The notes: generated by a model from the sequence alone, not told the origin. A stretch of 64,000 nucleotides of DNA from Moraxella caprae DSM 19149 (GCF_000426885.1 NZ_AUGF01000016.1:1-64000); one strand, 5' to 3'. Positions 8,054 through 17,427 are shown, numbered from the stretch's first letter. Numbers and translations: made by a program.

Positions 8054-8096
8054 AATCTCAACTTAAAATTGTAAATATTGATGATTGGGCAATTAT
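8054..8096 (-). repeat. Conserved upstream element D, copy 2 (before the Nramp-fold transporter)
   Basis: On the minus strand it reads ataattgcccaatcatc through ttttaagttgagatt, nearly the same as copy 1 ahead of hutI. It ends 36 bp before the transporter ATG. It is also part of a hairpin, since ttgcccaatc and gattgggcaa flank it. Confidence 0.55.
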
Positions 8097-8101
8097 GGCA
8101 A

Positions 8102-8176
8102 ATTAACTTCAATTTACACCAACGCTACATTTTAAAAAATACTTTTGTAGGGGCGAGTTACATTTGCCCTTACAAA
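8102..8176 (+). repeat. Short repeat family E, copy 2
   Basis: The block aacttcaatttacaccaacgctacattttaaaaaatacttttgtag matches family E at 2701 and 40822. It ends in a hairpin with arms ttttgtaggggcga and tttgcccttacaaaa, located just after the pxpA stop. Confidence 0.5.
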
Positions 8177-8181
8177 ACGCA

Positions 8182-8943
8182 TTAAATGCTAGGTTTTGAG
8201 TTGTATTTGGGTGCAATGCCAATGCCTTTTTCAAGTAAGGTTTGTTTGATTTTTTGGGCAAAATCTAGGGCGTGCTTGCCATCGCCATGCAAACAAATGC
8301 TATCCACTTGCACATTGATGACCGAACCATCCACCGCCACCACTTGTCCGTCTTGCACCATACGCACCACTTGATTGATGGCTTCGTTATCGTATTCTAT
8401 CAAAGCGTTGGGCAAGGTGCGTGAAACCAACGTACCATCGGCATTATAACGCCTATCGGCAAAGGCTTCACAGATGACCTTTAAGCCTGCCTGTTTGCCT
8501 GCATGAATAAGCTGACTGCCAGACAAGCCCATGAGTGCAAGGCTTGGGTCAAAGTCATACACCGCTTGGGCGATGGTCTTGGCAAGGGTGGGGTCGGTGC
8601 TGGCTTGGTTGTACAATGCCCCATGTGGCTTGACGTAGCTTGGGGTAAGCCCCATATTTTGGCAGACCGCCACAGTCGCCCCCAACTGATAAAACAACAA
8701 AGAACGCATGTCATCGGCAAATAGATTGTGATTGGTACGCCCAAAGTTGATACGGTCGTCATAGCTTGGGTGTATGCCAATGCTTACGCCATTATCACGG
8801 GCAAAGGCAAGCGTTTGGGCCATGCACACCGCCCCACCTGCGTGTAGCCCTGCACAGATGTTTGCTGAGCTGATGATGTGCATGAGTGCTTCATCAAATT
8901 CAAATCCTTCTGCCACGTCCGCATTCAAATCAATCGTTGTCAT
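8182..8943 (-). CDS. pxpA: 5-oxoprolinase subunit PxpA (LamB/YcsF family)
   Basis: PxpA acts with PxpB and PxpC in ATP-dependent hydrolysis of 5-oxoproline (pyroglutamate) to glutamate. The 253-residue product has the family start TTIDLNADVAEGF, the ANICAGLHAG block and SIGIHPSYDDR. A strong AGGAGA site precedes the ATG at 8941-8943. It is followed by about 160 bp holding repeats and then the transporter gene, so the downstream genes may have an additional promoter. Confidence 0.95.
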   Translation of the reverse strand: MTTIDLNADVAEGFEFDEALMHIISSANICAGLHAGGAVCMAQTLAFARDNGVSIGIHPSYDDRINFGRTNHNLFADDMRSLLFYQLGATVAVCQNMGLTPSYVKPHGALYNQASTDPTLAKTIAQAVYDFDPSLALMGLSGSQLIHAGKQAGLKVICEAFADRRYNADGTLVSRTLPNALIEYDNEAINQVVRMVQDGQVVAVDGSVINVQVDSICLHGDGKHALDFAQKIKQTLLEKGIGIAPKYNSKPSI

Positions 8944-8955
8944 ATGCTCTCCTAT

Positions 8956-9879
8956 CTAAAAGCGTTTTGCCATGCTTGCCACTTGATGTAGATGGGTGTG
9001 ATACGTTGCCATCTTTTGTAGGGCGGTGTCTGCGTCCACATAGATAAAGCGAATTTGATTGCCAAACCGCACCTGAGCTAATCTGCCCAAATCCGCCCCA
9101 ATGACCGCCCCAATCTTGGGATAACCGCCTGTGGTCTGAGCATCTGCCATCAGGACAATGGGCTTGCCATCGGGCGGTACTTGTATCATGCCAAAGTCCA
9201 CGCCGTGCGAATTCATCTCGATTTTGTCAAAGGTTAATGGCGTACCATCTAGCCGATAGCCCATGCGGTTGCTGTTTGGTGATAATGTGTATATTTGTTC
9301 GCCAAATTCATCACGCCCTTGGACAATCTTGTCATATTCGCTACTTTTAATGACGTGAATGTTGGTCAATTTGCCAAATTGGTACAAATTTGCCACACCC
9401 ATCGATTTCATCTCACGCCCTGTATGATAAGGCAAGTCATCGCCTGCCATCACATAGCGACCAAGTCCGCCAAGGCGTGTCTTGATGTCGGTGCTTGCCG
9501 AGCCTAGCTCGTGTGCCACATCAAATCCGCCTTGCACACACAGATAGCCGTGCATACCATCTGTCATGCGTTTTAGGGTCAAAACTTGCCCCTGCTTGGC
9601 AAAATAACGATAGCCTGTGATGACACGCCTATCATCAAGTGTGCCATCAAAAATTGCTCCCATCAGACAAAACGTGGTGTCTTTGGTAAATGTAGCGGTC
9701 AGTCCGCCAAGCGTGATTTCAAGGGCAGGCAAGTGAGTATCATTGCCAAGCAGGGCATTGCCAAGTTGTAAGGACAAGCCGTCCATCGCCCCACATCGTC
9801 CAATGCCAAGCCCCAGATAGCCTGTGCGTCCTAAATCTTGAATGCTGGCAAGGGCAGATAATGTATTGATTGTTAACAT
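8956..9879 (-). CDS. pxpC: 5-oxoprolinase subunit PxpC (KipA family)
   Basis: This 307-residue subunit belongs to the biotin-dependent carboxyltransferase/KipA family. Characteristic blocks are the N-terminal LASIQDLGRTGYLGLGIGRCGAMD and the C-terminal QTTGGYPKIGAVIGADLGRLAQ. It begins nine bases after pxpB and ends 12 bases before pxpA, forming a tight operon. AAGGATAATTC precedes the ATG. The presence of AccB and AccC in the same operon fits a biotin-linked mechanism, but E. coli PxpABC works without dedicated AccBC. Confidence 0.93.
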   Translation of the reverse strand: MLTINTLSALASIQDLGRTGYLGLGIGRCGAMDGLSLQLGNALLGNDTHLPALEITLGGLTATFTKDTTFCLMGAIFDGTLDDRRVITGYRYFAKQGQVLTLKRMTDGMHGYLCVQGGFDVAHELGSASTDIKTRLGGLGRYVMAGDDLPYHTGREMKSMGVANLYQFGKLTNIHVIKSSEYDKIVQGRDEFGEQIYTLSPNSNRMGYRLDGTPLTFDKIEMNSHGVDFGMIQVPPDGKPIVLMADAQTTGGYPKIGAVIGADLGRLAQVRFGNQIRFIYVDADTALQKMATYHTHLHQVASMAKRF

Positions 9880-9888
9880 GAATTATCC

Positions 9889-10581
9889 TTATGCCAAAAT
9901 GTCCGTTGCCACAAAACGCAAGGTATCGCCAGCTTGCAGTAGCGTTGGGGAGTTGTGTGTTTTGTCAAAAAGTGGCAAGTTCGTCCGCCCCAAAAGTTGC
10001 CAGCCCCCAGGCGATTCAAAAGGATAAATGCCCGTCTGAGCCCCACCAATACCCACCGAGCCTTGTGGGACTTTGGTGCGAGGTTTGGCGTGGCGTGGCA
10101 GGTGTAGCTCATCAGGCAGTCCCCCAAGATAGGGAAAACCCGCCTGAAAGCCAATAAAATACACGGTATAAAGCGGTGCGGTATGACGTGCCACAAGCTC
10201 ATCAATGCTCATGCCCAGCATTTTTGCACTGTCCGCCAAATCCACCCCATATTCTCCGCCATAGATGACAGGAATGTCCACGTGCTTGCCATCTATGCCA
10301 TCAACACTGCCCGATGAGCCAACAAAGTCATGGGTAATTTCATTTAGCAGTTTTTGATAAATGGCAAGATTACTTGGATTTTGATAAAGTACATCTTTAT
10401 CCAAATACATCGTCAAGGCATTCATGCCGACCACCGTCTCACTTACAGGCAAATCGGCGCAAGTGTCAAGATGGCGAGACAATGCCCAGCACAGTTTTTG
10501 TTTGTCAAGGCTGATTTGCCCACCCAAAAATAGTACAAAGGTGCTTTCTGATGAGCTTATCCATTGAGTGTTTGTGTCCAT
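9889..10581 (-). CDS. pxpB: 5-oxoprolinase subunit PxpB (KipI family)
   Basis: The 230-residue product carries the KipI/allophanate hydrolase subunit 1 signature: IPVIYGGEYGVDL in the middle, then GFQAGFPYLGGLPDELHLPR and VGIGGAQTGIYPFESPGGWQ. It forms a complex with PxpC. It lies between accC (17 bp upstream) and pxpC. The ribosome-binding site is weak. Confidence 0.93.
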   Translation of the reverse strand: MDTNTQWISSSESTFVLFLGGQISLDKQKLCWALSRHLDTCADLPVSETVVGMNALTMYLDKDVLYQNPSNLAIYQKLLNEITHDFVGSSGSVDGIDGKHVDIPVIYGGEYGVDLADSAKMLGMSIDELVARHTAPLYTVYFIGFQAGFPYLGGLPDELHLPRHAKPRTKVPQGSVGIGGAQTGIYPFESPGGWQLLGRTNLPLFDKTHNSPTLLQAGDTLRFVATDILA

Positions 10582-10598
10582 AAGTTGCCTAAATTTAT

Positions 10599-11981
10599 CT
10601 AGTTTTTGTGATTGGGCTGATTGTTTTGATAATTGTCAAGCCAATGGGTGAGGTAATGAATGCTCACGCCACCTTTTATAAAGCTGTCATCATCAAACAT
10701 TGCTTGATGTAGGGCTTTGTTGGTCTGTACGCCTTGAATGTCAAGCTCGGTTAGGGCGGATTTCATCTTGGCGATGGCAAGCTCTCTTGTCGGTGCGTGG
10801 ATACATAGCTTGCCAATCAAGCTGTCATAATAGGCGGGGATTTTGTAGCCCGTATAAAGATGGCTATCCACTCGTGTGCCATAGCCTGCAGGCAGATGGC
10901 AGTAGCTTACCGTCCCTGCCGATGGCATGAGTGTGAACGGATGTTCGGCATTGATACGGCATTCAAAGGCGTGTCCTGTCAGCTGTATGTCGCCTTGGGT
11001 AAATTGTAAGGGATAGCCTTCTGCCACTCGGATTTGTTCGGCGATAAGGTTTACGCCTGTTACAAGCTCGGTAACAGGATGTTCTACCTGAATGCGGGTA
11101 TTCATCTCAATAAAGAAAAATTCCCCATTTTCATACAAAAATTCAAACGTTCCCACCCCACGATAGCCCATATCAAGGCATGCCTTGACGCACGCTTGAC
11201 CGATTTTGGCACGCTTATCATCGCTGATAAAGGGAGCAGGGGCTTCTTCGATGACTTTTTGATGACGGCGTTGCATGGAGCAGTCTCGCTCGCCCAGATA
11301 AATGGCATTGCCATGAGTGTCTAAGATGACTTGAATTTCAATGTGGCGTGGGTTTTTTAGGTATCGCTCCATATAGACCACAGGATTGCCAAAGGCACTC
11401 ATTGCTTCTTTTTTGGTCATGGCAACCGCAGACAACAGCTCATCCATACTCTCAACAACTCTCATACCACGACCACCGCCACCGCCAGCGGCTTTGATGA
11501 TGACGGGCAGTCCCACATCTTGGGCGATTTTGATGATTTGTTCGTCATCATCGGGCAACGCCCCATCAGAGCCTGGCACGCACGGTACGCCTGATGCTAT
11601 CATGGTGTTTTTGGCAGCAACTTTGTCGCCCATCATGCGGATATTTTGGGCGGTAGGGCCAATAAATACAAACCCCTGCTCGCTAACAAATTCGGCAAAA
11701 TCGGCGTTTTCACTCAAAAATCCATAACCAGGGTGAATGGCATCCACTCCCGTCAGCTCGGCTGCCGATACGATGGCACGCTGATTGAGATAGCTGTCTT
11801 TGGGCAGATGACTGCCAATGCACACCGTCTCATCGGCAAGACGAGCAGGCAAGCTGTCCTTGTCGGCGGTAGAATGTACAAGCACCGATTTGACACCAAG
11901 CTCACGGCAAGCACGGATAATTCTTAGGGCAATCTCACCACGGTTGGCAATGAGAATTTTTTTAAAAGGAGTTGGGTTCAT
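10599..11981 (-). CDS. accC: Biotin carboxylase subunit (AccC-like)
   Basis: The enzyme carboxylates the biotin carrier with bicarbonate and ATP. The 460-residue product has the biotin carboxylase N-domain ([18 protein letters not shown]), the glycine-rich ATP-grasp loop [12 protein letters not shown] and the catalytic region [14 protein letters not shown]. It follows accB by 16 bp and precedes pxpB. Given its place in the 5-oxoproline operon it is more likely a dedicated carboxylase for this pathway than the housekeeping acetyl-CoA carboxylase subunit, though this cannot be decided from the window. Confidence 0.93.
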   Translation of the reverse strand: MNPTPFKKILIANRGEIALRIIRACRELGVKSVLVHSTADKDSLPARLADETVCIGSHLPKDSYLNQRAIVSAAELTGVDAIHPGYGFLSENADFAEFVSEQGFVFIGPTAQNIRMMGDKVAAKNTMIASGVPCVPGSDGALPDDDEQIIKIAQDVGLPVIIKAAGGGGGRGMRVVESMDELLSAVAMTKKEAMSAFGNPVVYMERYLKNPRHIEIQVILDTHGNAIYLGERDCSMQRRHQKVIEEAPAPFISDDKRAKIGQACVKACLDMGYRGVGTFEFLYENGEFFFIEMNTRIQVEHPVTELVTGVNLIAEQIRVAEGYPLQFTQGDIQLTGHAFECRINAEHPFTLMPSAGTVSYCHLPAGYGTRVDSHLYTGYKIPAYYDSLIGKLCIHAPTRELAIAKMKSALTELDIQGVQTNKALHQAMFDDDSFIKGGVSIHYLTHWLDNYQNNQPNHKN

Positions 11982-11997
11982 GGACTGTCCTTATTGT

Positions 11998-12450
11998 CTA
12001 TTTATTATTGATGACAAATAATGGTGCATCATATTCCACCATGTCGCCTTCTTCCACCAAAATCTCAGCCACCACGCCATCGCTGTCCGCCTTGACCTCG
12101 TGCATTATTTTCATCGCTTCTACAATACACAAGGTGTCGCCTGCTTTGATGGTGTCGCCTGATTCCACAAAATTCGGGCTATCTGGGGCGGATTTGCGAT
12201 AAAACGTCCCCAGCATGGGCGATGTGATGGTGTGCTTAGCACTTGGATTGTTGAGGGTTTGGGTGGCTTTGGTGGGGGCTGTGCTAACTGTTGGCACAGG
12301 AGTGGTTTGTCCAATGGGGGCAACTGGTGTATCAGATGGGTATTTGGTCAGTTTGATGGTTTGAGTGCCGTCTTGAATTTCTAGCGAGTGAATTTGAGCG
12401 GTCTCGGTCAGCTTGATAAGGCGAGCTAAGTTGTCAAAATCGATGTTCAT
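11998..12450 (-). CDS. accB: Biotin carboxyl carrier protein (AccB-like)
   Basis: The 150-residue protein has the typical BCCP layout: an N-terminal dimerisation segment, a Pro/Thr-rich linker (about residues 38-72) and a C-terminal biotinyl domain with EAMKIM, in which Lys114 is the biotin site. AGGGAT precedes the ATG. It is the first gene of the accB-accC-pxpB-pxpC-pxpA operon and is driven by the promoter at 12484-12512. Confidence 0.94.
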   Translation of the reverse strand: MNIDFDNLARLIKLTETAQIHSLEIQDGTQTIKLTKYPSDTPVAPIGQTTPVPTVSTAPTKATQTLNNPSAKHTITSPMLGTFYRKSAPDSPNFVESGDTIKAGDTLCIVEAMKIMHEVKADSDGVVAEILVEEGDMVEYDAPLFVINNK

Positions 12451-12483
12451 TATTATCCCTAAAAATGTGTGGGTGGGACTGCG

Positions 12484-12516
12484 ATTATAAAAAAATTTTG
12501 CAAATTTGTCTAGACA
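12484..12516 (-). promoter_or_regulatory. accB-pxp operon promoter with GntR/HutC-type operator
   Basis: On the minus strand the -10 is TATAAT (12484-12489) and the -35 is TAGACA (12507-12512), separated by 17 bp. The perfect dyad TGTCTAGACA (12507-12516) covers the -35. The wider core TGTCTAGACAAATTTG differs in one base from the core at the hutH promoter (902-917), which points to a shared repressor. The rest of the 12451-12797 gap is AT-rich with no clear gene. Confidence 0.65.
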
Positions 12517-12797
12517 TTTTGACAGATTCTACATATGTTTTGAATACAAGTATATGATTTTACTTGATGTTTATTTGAAAGTTTTGATTTGTGATAGATG
12601 TGCAAAATTTTTCCATTCTATTGCATTAATCCAACCATATTGGGAAAAGTTTTATTGGAAGAAAGCTCTCAAACGCCATCATTATTATTCAACCTATCTT
12701 AAAAATCCTTCACTTTTTATTTTGTATAAACCATGTTATCTTATTTAACCATACCTTATACCTCTGTTGATTTATAGATTTTTATTTGAGAATAAAC

Positions 12798-14069
12798 ATG
12801 ACAACAGCCGAACAAAGCATATCGCCACAAACCAATGCACAAACACAAAAACTCACTTGGAAAGCCTTCGGTCCCGGTATTCTTATGGCATCTGCCGCCA
12901 TTGGCGGTTCGCACCTTGTATCGTCCACCCAAGCTGGGGCGTTGTATGGTTGGCAACTTGCCATTATGATTGTGCTTGCCAACTTTTTTAAATACCCTTT
13001 TTACCGCTTTGGCACAGAATACGCCTACAAAACAGGTGATAGTCTCGTGGCAGGTTACGCCAAAAAATCCAAAGCCTACCTTTGGGCGTTTTTTGGCTTA
13101 TCTGTCGTGTCAGGCGTGATTACCACAGGGGCAGTTGCCCTGCTCTGTGCGACCATTTTGGGCTTTATTCTGCCTTTTGAGCTAAATCCACTTATCCTGT
13201 CCATCATTGTAATGACCGTCTCATGGGGGCTACTCATTGCAGGGCATTATAAGGTTTTGGATAATATCTCAAAGTGGATTATTCTGGCATTGACGGTTGC
13301 CACCATTTTGGCGGTTATCATCGCAGGTATGTCGCCAAAAGAAGCCGCCCCTGATTTTGTGCCAATGTCGCCTTGGAATTTGGCATCTTTGGGCTTTATC
13401 ATCGCTCTTATGGGTTGGATGCCTGCTCCGCTTGAATTTTCGGTCATTACATCTGTGTGGACTGCCAAAAAAATCCGCACCGACCACACAAGCCATTTTC
13501 AAGGCGTGGTAGATTTTAACGTGGGCTATTTTACATCGGCGATTTTGGCATTATTTTTCTTGACACTTGGCGTGTTTGTACAGTACGGCACAGGCGAAGA
13601 GATTGCCACCAAAGGCGGCGCTTACATCGGTCAGCTTGTAGAGATGTATACAGAGACCATTGGCAATTGGTCAAAAATTCTCGTGGCATTCATCGCTTTT
13701 TTGTGTATGTTTGGCACGGTCATCACGAGTGCGGACGGCTATGGGCGTACCAATGCCGAGAGTCTGTCGCTCATCAAAACAGGCACAACCGAGCTTACCG
13801 AAAAATACGTCATGCGCTGGACGACCGCTATGGTCATTGGTGGATTTATCTTGATTAATGTGTTTGCAGGACAAATGGCAAGCCTACTCAAATTTGCGAT
13901 GATTAGCTCCTTTGTCTCCGCTCCGATTTTTGCCTACTTGAACTACTCGTTGGCAAAATCTGAAAACCTACTCACCCCAAAAATGAATATTTATGCCCTA
14001 CTTGGCATTACCTTTTTGGCAGGATTTGCAGGCTCGTTTTTATTGCAGTTTTTTGGGATTATTGGATAA
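12798..14069 (+). CDS. Nramp-fold transporter without metal motifs
   Basis: The 423-residue membrane protein has about eleven hydrophobic segments. It begins its first segment with WKAFGPGILMASAAIGGSH; the usual DPGN of Nramp metal transporters is replaced by AIGG, and the TM6 region reads GWMPAPLEFSVI. It is closely related to the protein at 44505-45731, with long near-identical stretches. The ATG at 12798 is chosen over a TTG 12 bases earlier. It is divergent from the 5-oxoproline operon. The substrate is unknown. Confidence 0.8.
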   Translation: MTTAEQSISPQTNAQTQKLTWKAFGPGILMASAAIGGSHLVSSTQAGALYGWQLAIMIVLANFFKYPFYRFGTEYAYKTGDSLVAGYAKKSKAYLWAFFGLSVVSGVITTGAVALLCATILGFILPFELNPLILSIIVMTVSWGLLIAGHYKVLDNISKWIILALTVATILAVIIAGMSPKEAAPDFVPMSPWNLASLGFIIALMGWMPAPLEFSVITSVWTAKKIRTDHTSHFQGVVDFNVGYFTSAILALFFLTLGVFVQYGTGEEIATKGGAYIGQLVEMYTETIGNWSKILVAFIAFLCMFGTVITSADGYGRTNAESLSLIKTGTTELTEKYVMRWTTAMVIGGFILINVFAGQMASLLKFAMISSFVSAPIFAYLNYSLAKSENLLTPKMNIYALLGITFLAGFAGSFLLQFFGIIG

Positions 14070-14085
14070 AAACAAAAACATCAAA

Positions 14086-14116
14086 AAAGGGCGACAGCAA
14101 TCGTCCTTTATTTTTG
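14086..14116 (+). terminator. Terminator between two convergent genes
   Basis: Arms aaagggcga and tcgtccttt, one G-T pair, followed by attttt. It lies between the Nramp-fold gene and the convergent aminotransferase gene and could act on both strands. Confidence 0.7.
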
Positions 14117-14129
14117 CAAATACCCTACC

Positions 14130-15701
14130 CTATTCTGTGCCAAATTCCTTACGCTTATTGGCAAAAAATCTATCCAGCCTATCCATCGCATCTTCCAAAT
14201 CTATCAAATTGGGCAGAAATACGACTCTAAAATGGTTTGGCTTATCCCAATTAAAGCCCGTACCCTGCACCATTAAGACTTTTTCTTGAATCAATAAATC
14301 CATCATGAATTTCATGTCATTTTGGATGGGATAGACATCAAGGTCAATCTTGGCAAAACAGTAAAACGCCCCTTGCGGTTTGGTACAGCTAATGCCCTTA
14401 ATAGCATTTAGGCGAGAGACCGCCATCTCACGCTGTTTATACAGTCGTCCTGTCGGTGCGGTCAGCTCCTGCATGGACTGATAACCACCCATTGCCGTCT
14501 GTATGGCGTACTGAGCAGGCACATTGGCACACAGTCGCATACTGGCGAGCATGGTCAAGCCTTCTATAAAGTCGCCAGCATGGTCTTTTTTGCCCGACAA
14601 CATGACCCAGCCTGAGCGATAGCCTGCAATGCGGTGCGATTTTGACAAGCCATTAAAGGTCAAAACGAGCGTCTTGTCGGTAATCGTACACATGGGTGTA
14701 TGCACAGCATCATCATACAAAATACGGTCATAAATCTCGTCCGCCATGATAACCAAGCCATGTTTTACCGCCAAATCAGCAATCTGCTCTAAGATTTCCT
14801 TGCTATACAATGCTCCTGTGGGGTTGTTGGGGTTGATGATAACAATGGCTTTGGTTTTGTCGGTGATTTTACTCTCAATATCTGCCAAATCAGGGTGCCA
14901 GTTGCCTTCTTCCACACAGCGATAATGCACCGCTCTGCCCCCTGCTAGGTTGGCGGACGCTGTCCACAGCGGATAATCAGGCATGGGAATAAGCACTTCA
15001 TCGCCGTCATCAAGCAGGGCTTGCAAGGTCATGACGATAAGTTCCGACACGCCATTGCCGATATACACATCATTGACATCGGTCGCTGACAGCAGTCCTT
15101 TGGCTTGATAATATTGCAAGATTGCTTTGCGAGCTGAAAAAATCCCCTTAGAATCGGAGTAGCCAGACGCATTTTGCAAGTTCATCGCCACGTCTTGCAC
15201 AATCTCATCGGGGGGCAACAACCCAAACGGTTCAGGATTGCCAATATTGAGTTTGATGATACGCTGACCTTCGGCTTCCATGCGGTTGGCGGTTTGCAAA
15301 AGTTCGCCACGAATGTCATAGCAGACGTTGGCAAGTTTGGCAGATTTTTTTAAAGGTTTCATTAGGGATGCCTTGTGAGAATGGTTGTGTGGATTTGGTA
15401 AATTATCTTGTAAATCAATCTCTTGACTGGCATTATTAGCGGTTATATTTGCCGATACATTACCTGTCAAAAGATAATTTTCGGTCGTGCCTAGCACTTG
15501 GGCGACTATGGGGAGCTTGCTACTTGTGATACCATTTTTATCGCATTCCCAATTGGCAATCGCCCCACGACTGACGGACGCACCGTGAGCGTTTAGCTTA
15601 TCGGCTAGGGCTTGGGCGGATAATCCTAAGGATTTGCGGAGCTGTTTTAGGCGTTCGCCTTGCGTGGTGGGCGTATTTGGTGGGTGGGTGTCGTTGGTCA
15701 T
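14130..15701 (-). CDS. XRE-type HTH domain fused to AlaA-like alanine aminotransferase
   Basis: The 523-residue protein has two parts. Residues about 14-78 are an XRE-type helix-turn-helix (RLKQLRKSLGLSAQALADKL, then SRGAIANWE). After a linker, residues about 118-520 are a class I/II PLP aminotransferase of the AlaA type, with IGNPEPFG, INPNNPTGALYS and the PLP lysine in FNGLSKSHRIAGYRSGW. AlaA makes alanine from pyruvate and glutamate. E. coli AlaA lacks the HTH, so the fused domain might let the enzyme act as a regulator, as in MocR proteins but with another HTH class; this is inference. Confidence 0.88.
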   Translation of the reverse strand: MTNDTHPPNTPTTQGERLKQLRKSLGLSAQALADKLNAHGASVSRGAIANWECDKNGITSSKLPIVAQVLGTTENYLLTGNVSANITANNASQEIDLQDNLPNPHNHSHKASLMKPLKKSAKLANVCYDIRGELLQTANRMEAEGQRIIKLNIGNPEPFGLLPPDEIVQDVAMNLQNASGYSDSKGIFSARKAILQYYQAKGLLSATDVNDVYIGNGVSELIVMTLQALLDDGDEVLIPMPDYPLWTASANLAGGRAVHYRCVEEGNWHPDLADIESKITDKTKAIVIINPNNPTGALYSKEILEQIADLAVKHGLVIMADEIYDRILYDDAVHTPMCTITDKTLVLTFNGLSKSHRIAGYRSGWVMLSGKKDHAGDFIEGLTMLASMRLCANVPAQYAIQTAMGGYQSMQELTAPTGRLYKQREMAVSRLNAIKGISCTKPQGAFYCFAKIDLDVYPIQNDMKFMMDLLIQEKVLMVQGTGFNWDKPNHFRVVFLPNLIDLEDAMDRLDRFFANKRKEFGTE

Positions 15702-15766
15702 GGCGGTAATTGCAAGTAAAAGTTGCAGTTATCATACGCCTGTTTGGGGGATTTTGCAAGAGGTTT

Positions 15767-15976
15767 TTATAGATTTAAAAATCCCCTTAAATTACTACTA
15801 ATAACAAAACCAAGCAGTCCAAAAGCACTTAACATTATTTCATCTTTGGTGCGTTTTGGGTGTTTCATGTTTGGCATGATAAAAAATGTCTTGGTTCTAA
15901 ATGAATATTTTATCATGCCTATGGCAAAGGTAATAAAGCAAATAAATTGGATATAAGGAAGTAATTTTAGCCACAC
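15767..15976 (-). CDS. Possible small membrane protein
   Basis: A 69-residue frame with two hydrophobic segments (about residues 5-22 and 49-60) separated by a basic stretch (MKHPKRTKDE). The start would be GTG at 15976, 20 bp after the stop of the gene upstream on the same strand, but no ribosome-binding site is visible. No family is recognised. Confidence 0.35.
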   Translation of the reverse strand: MWLKLLPYIQFICFITFAIGMIKYSFRTKTFFIMPNMKHPKRTKDEIMLSAFGLLGFVISSNLRGFLNL

Positions 15977-15996
15977 AACATCAGGATATTTTATTT

Positions 15997-16359
15997 TTAA
16001 ATTTTTTGCTCATCTTGCACCTTAGGTTTCCACATTTTTGCAAATTTTAAAACATTTGGTGTATTCTGTGGCAACATGGGGTACAAAACCGCACAACAAT
16101 GTTTTGCGTTCAAAATGGTACTCTCAAAAGCCAAATGACAGGGCAGTTGGCTGATTTTGTCAAATTCTTTTTGATTAACCCTGATTATCACTTTTCTAAA
16201 AGAATGGGCTAACCAATCTTGATAAATTTCATCTTCTGTTCGCGATGAAAATTTCAAATGAGCTGATAATACCGCATGGGCGATAAGCGTTGGGGTCATA
16301 TAATCAGGCACATCATCTAAAACGGCGACATACATTTTACTTAAAACAGGTTGATTCAT
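15997..16359 (-). CDS. Pth2-like small protein
   Basis: The 120-residue product has the layout of the peptidyl-tRNA hydrolase 2/DUF2000 fold: a first strand KMYVAVLDDVPDYMT, a helix with LIAHAVLSAHL, a strand RKVIIRVNQKEF, and a C-terminal CCAVLYP strand. Catalytic residues of Pth2 cannot be confirmed by eye. It is followed closely by the small membrane ORF. Function is uncertain. Confidence 0.5.
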   Translation of the reverse strand: MNQPVLSKMYVAVLDDVPDYMTPTLIAHAVLSAHLKFSSRTEDEIYQDWLAHSFRKVIIRVNQKEFDKISQLPCHLAFESTILNAKHCCAVLYPMLPQNTPNVLKFAKMWKPKVQDEQKI

Positions 16360-16491
16360 CTGATTTTTACTTTAATTAAAATTTCATTATACCCCAAGCC
16401 TTACCTTTTTACCACCAAAAAGCCGTTACAAAAAGCCAATTTGCCACCGCACCAAATTATGCTACACTTATTCTTTTAATTAGGAAAAACC

Positions 16492-16914
16492 ATGCTATCT
16501 GATAACGTTTTAACCCCCGATGAAATCGCCCAATTGACCGAACAAGATTGGCAAAACCGCCTAACTGCGGACGAATACTATATCTTACGCCAAAAAGGCA
16601 CCGAGCGAGCTTTTACTGGTCTTTATACCGATGTGTTTGATAAGGGCGTGTATCGCTGTAAAGGCTGTAATGCCAAGCTGTTTGACAGCGATAACAAATT
16701 TCACTCAGGCTGTGGCTGGCCAAGTTTTGACAAGACAATCAACGACACTGCCCTGACCGAAACACTTGATTTGTCGCACGGCATGAGACGTATTGAAGTG
16801 ACTTGCACCAACTGTGGCGGGCATTTGGGGCACGTTTTCCCTGACGGGCCAAGGGAGACGACAGGCGTGAGATATTGCATTAACTCAGCGTCCATTCATC
16901 TTGAAAATCAATAA
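16492..16914 (+). CDS. msrB: Peptide-methionine (R)-S-oxide reductase
   Basis: MsrB reduces the R-form of methionine sulfoxide in proteins, using thioredoxin. The 140-residue product has two zinc-binding CxxC pairs (CKGCN and CTNCG), the conserved GCGWPSF block and the active-site cysteine in RYCINSASIHL. The ATG follows GGAAAAACC. The peroxidase gene starts 34 bp downstream on the same strand, making a small oxidative-stress pair. Confidence 0.96.
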   Translation: MLSDNVLTPDEIAQLTEQDWQNRLTADEYYILRQKGTERAFTGLYTDVFDKGVYRCKGCNAKLFDSDNKFHSGCGWPSFDKTINDTALTETLDLSHGMRRIEVTCTNCGGHLGHVFPDGPRETTGVRYCINSASIHLENQ

Positions 16915-16947
16915 TTTTTGATAATTATCAATAACTTAGGATAAGCC

Positions 16948-17427
16948 ATGACAACCATCTACACCTTTACCGCCACCGACATTCGTGGCAATGTGGTTAA
17001 TTTTTCCGATTTTAAAGACAAAGTGCTACTGATTGTCAATACCGCAAGCAAATGCGGATTTACGCCACAGCTTGCAGGCTTGCAAGAATTACACACAAAA
17101 TACCACGACAAAGGCTTGGTTGTCATCGGTTTTCCTTGCAATCAGTTTGGCGGACAAGAGCCTGATGACGAAAATGGCATTGCAAGTTTTTGTGAGATGA
17201 ACTATGGCGTGGACTTTTTGATGATGAGCAAGGTTGATGTCAATGGCGACAACGCTCACCCAATTTTTGAGTTTTTAAAAAACGAGCAAGGCGGAATTTT
17301 GACCGATGCAATCAAGTGGAACTTCACCAAATTTTTGGTCGGTCGTCATGGCAAGGTGCTAGACCGCTACGCCCCCACCACCAAGCCTGAGAGTTTGGAA
17401 TATGACATCATCAAGGCATTGGCTTAA
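16948..17427 (+). CDS. Glutathione peroxidase family protein
   Basis: The 159-residue thiol peroxidase has the family motifs NTASKCGFTPQ, with the catalytic cysteine, IGFPCNQFGGQEP and the WNFTKFLV block with the catalytic tryptophan and asparagine. Proteins of this type (BtuE, GpxA) reduce hydroperoxides, often with thioredoxin. AGGAT precedes the ATG. It is probably co-transcribed with msrB. Confidence 0.93.
   Translation: MTTIYTFTATDIRGNVVNFSDFKDKVLLIVNTASKCGFTPQLAGLQELHTKYHDKGLVVIGFPCNQFGGQEPDDENGIASFCEMNYGVDFLMMSKVDVNGDNAHPIFEFLKNEQGGILTDAIKWNFTKFLVGRHGKVLDRYAPTTKPESLEYDIIKALA

Noticed and set aside
12506-12748. 80-codon ORF on the plus strand between accB and the Nramp-fold gene
   Set aside because: It starts with TTG within the accB promoter/operator, has no ribosome-binding site and AT-driven composition, and resembles no family I know.
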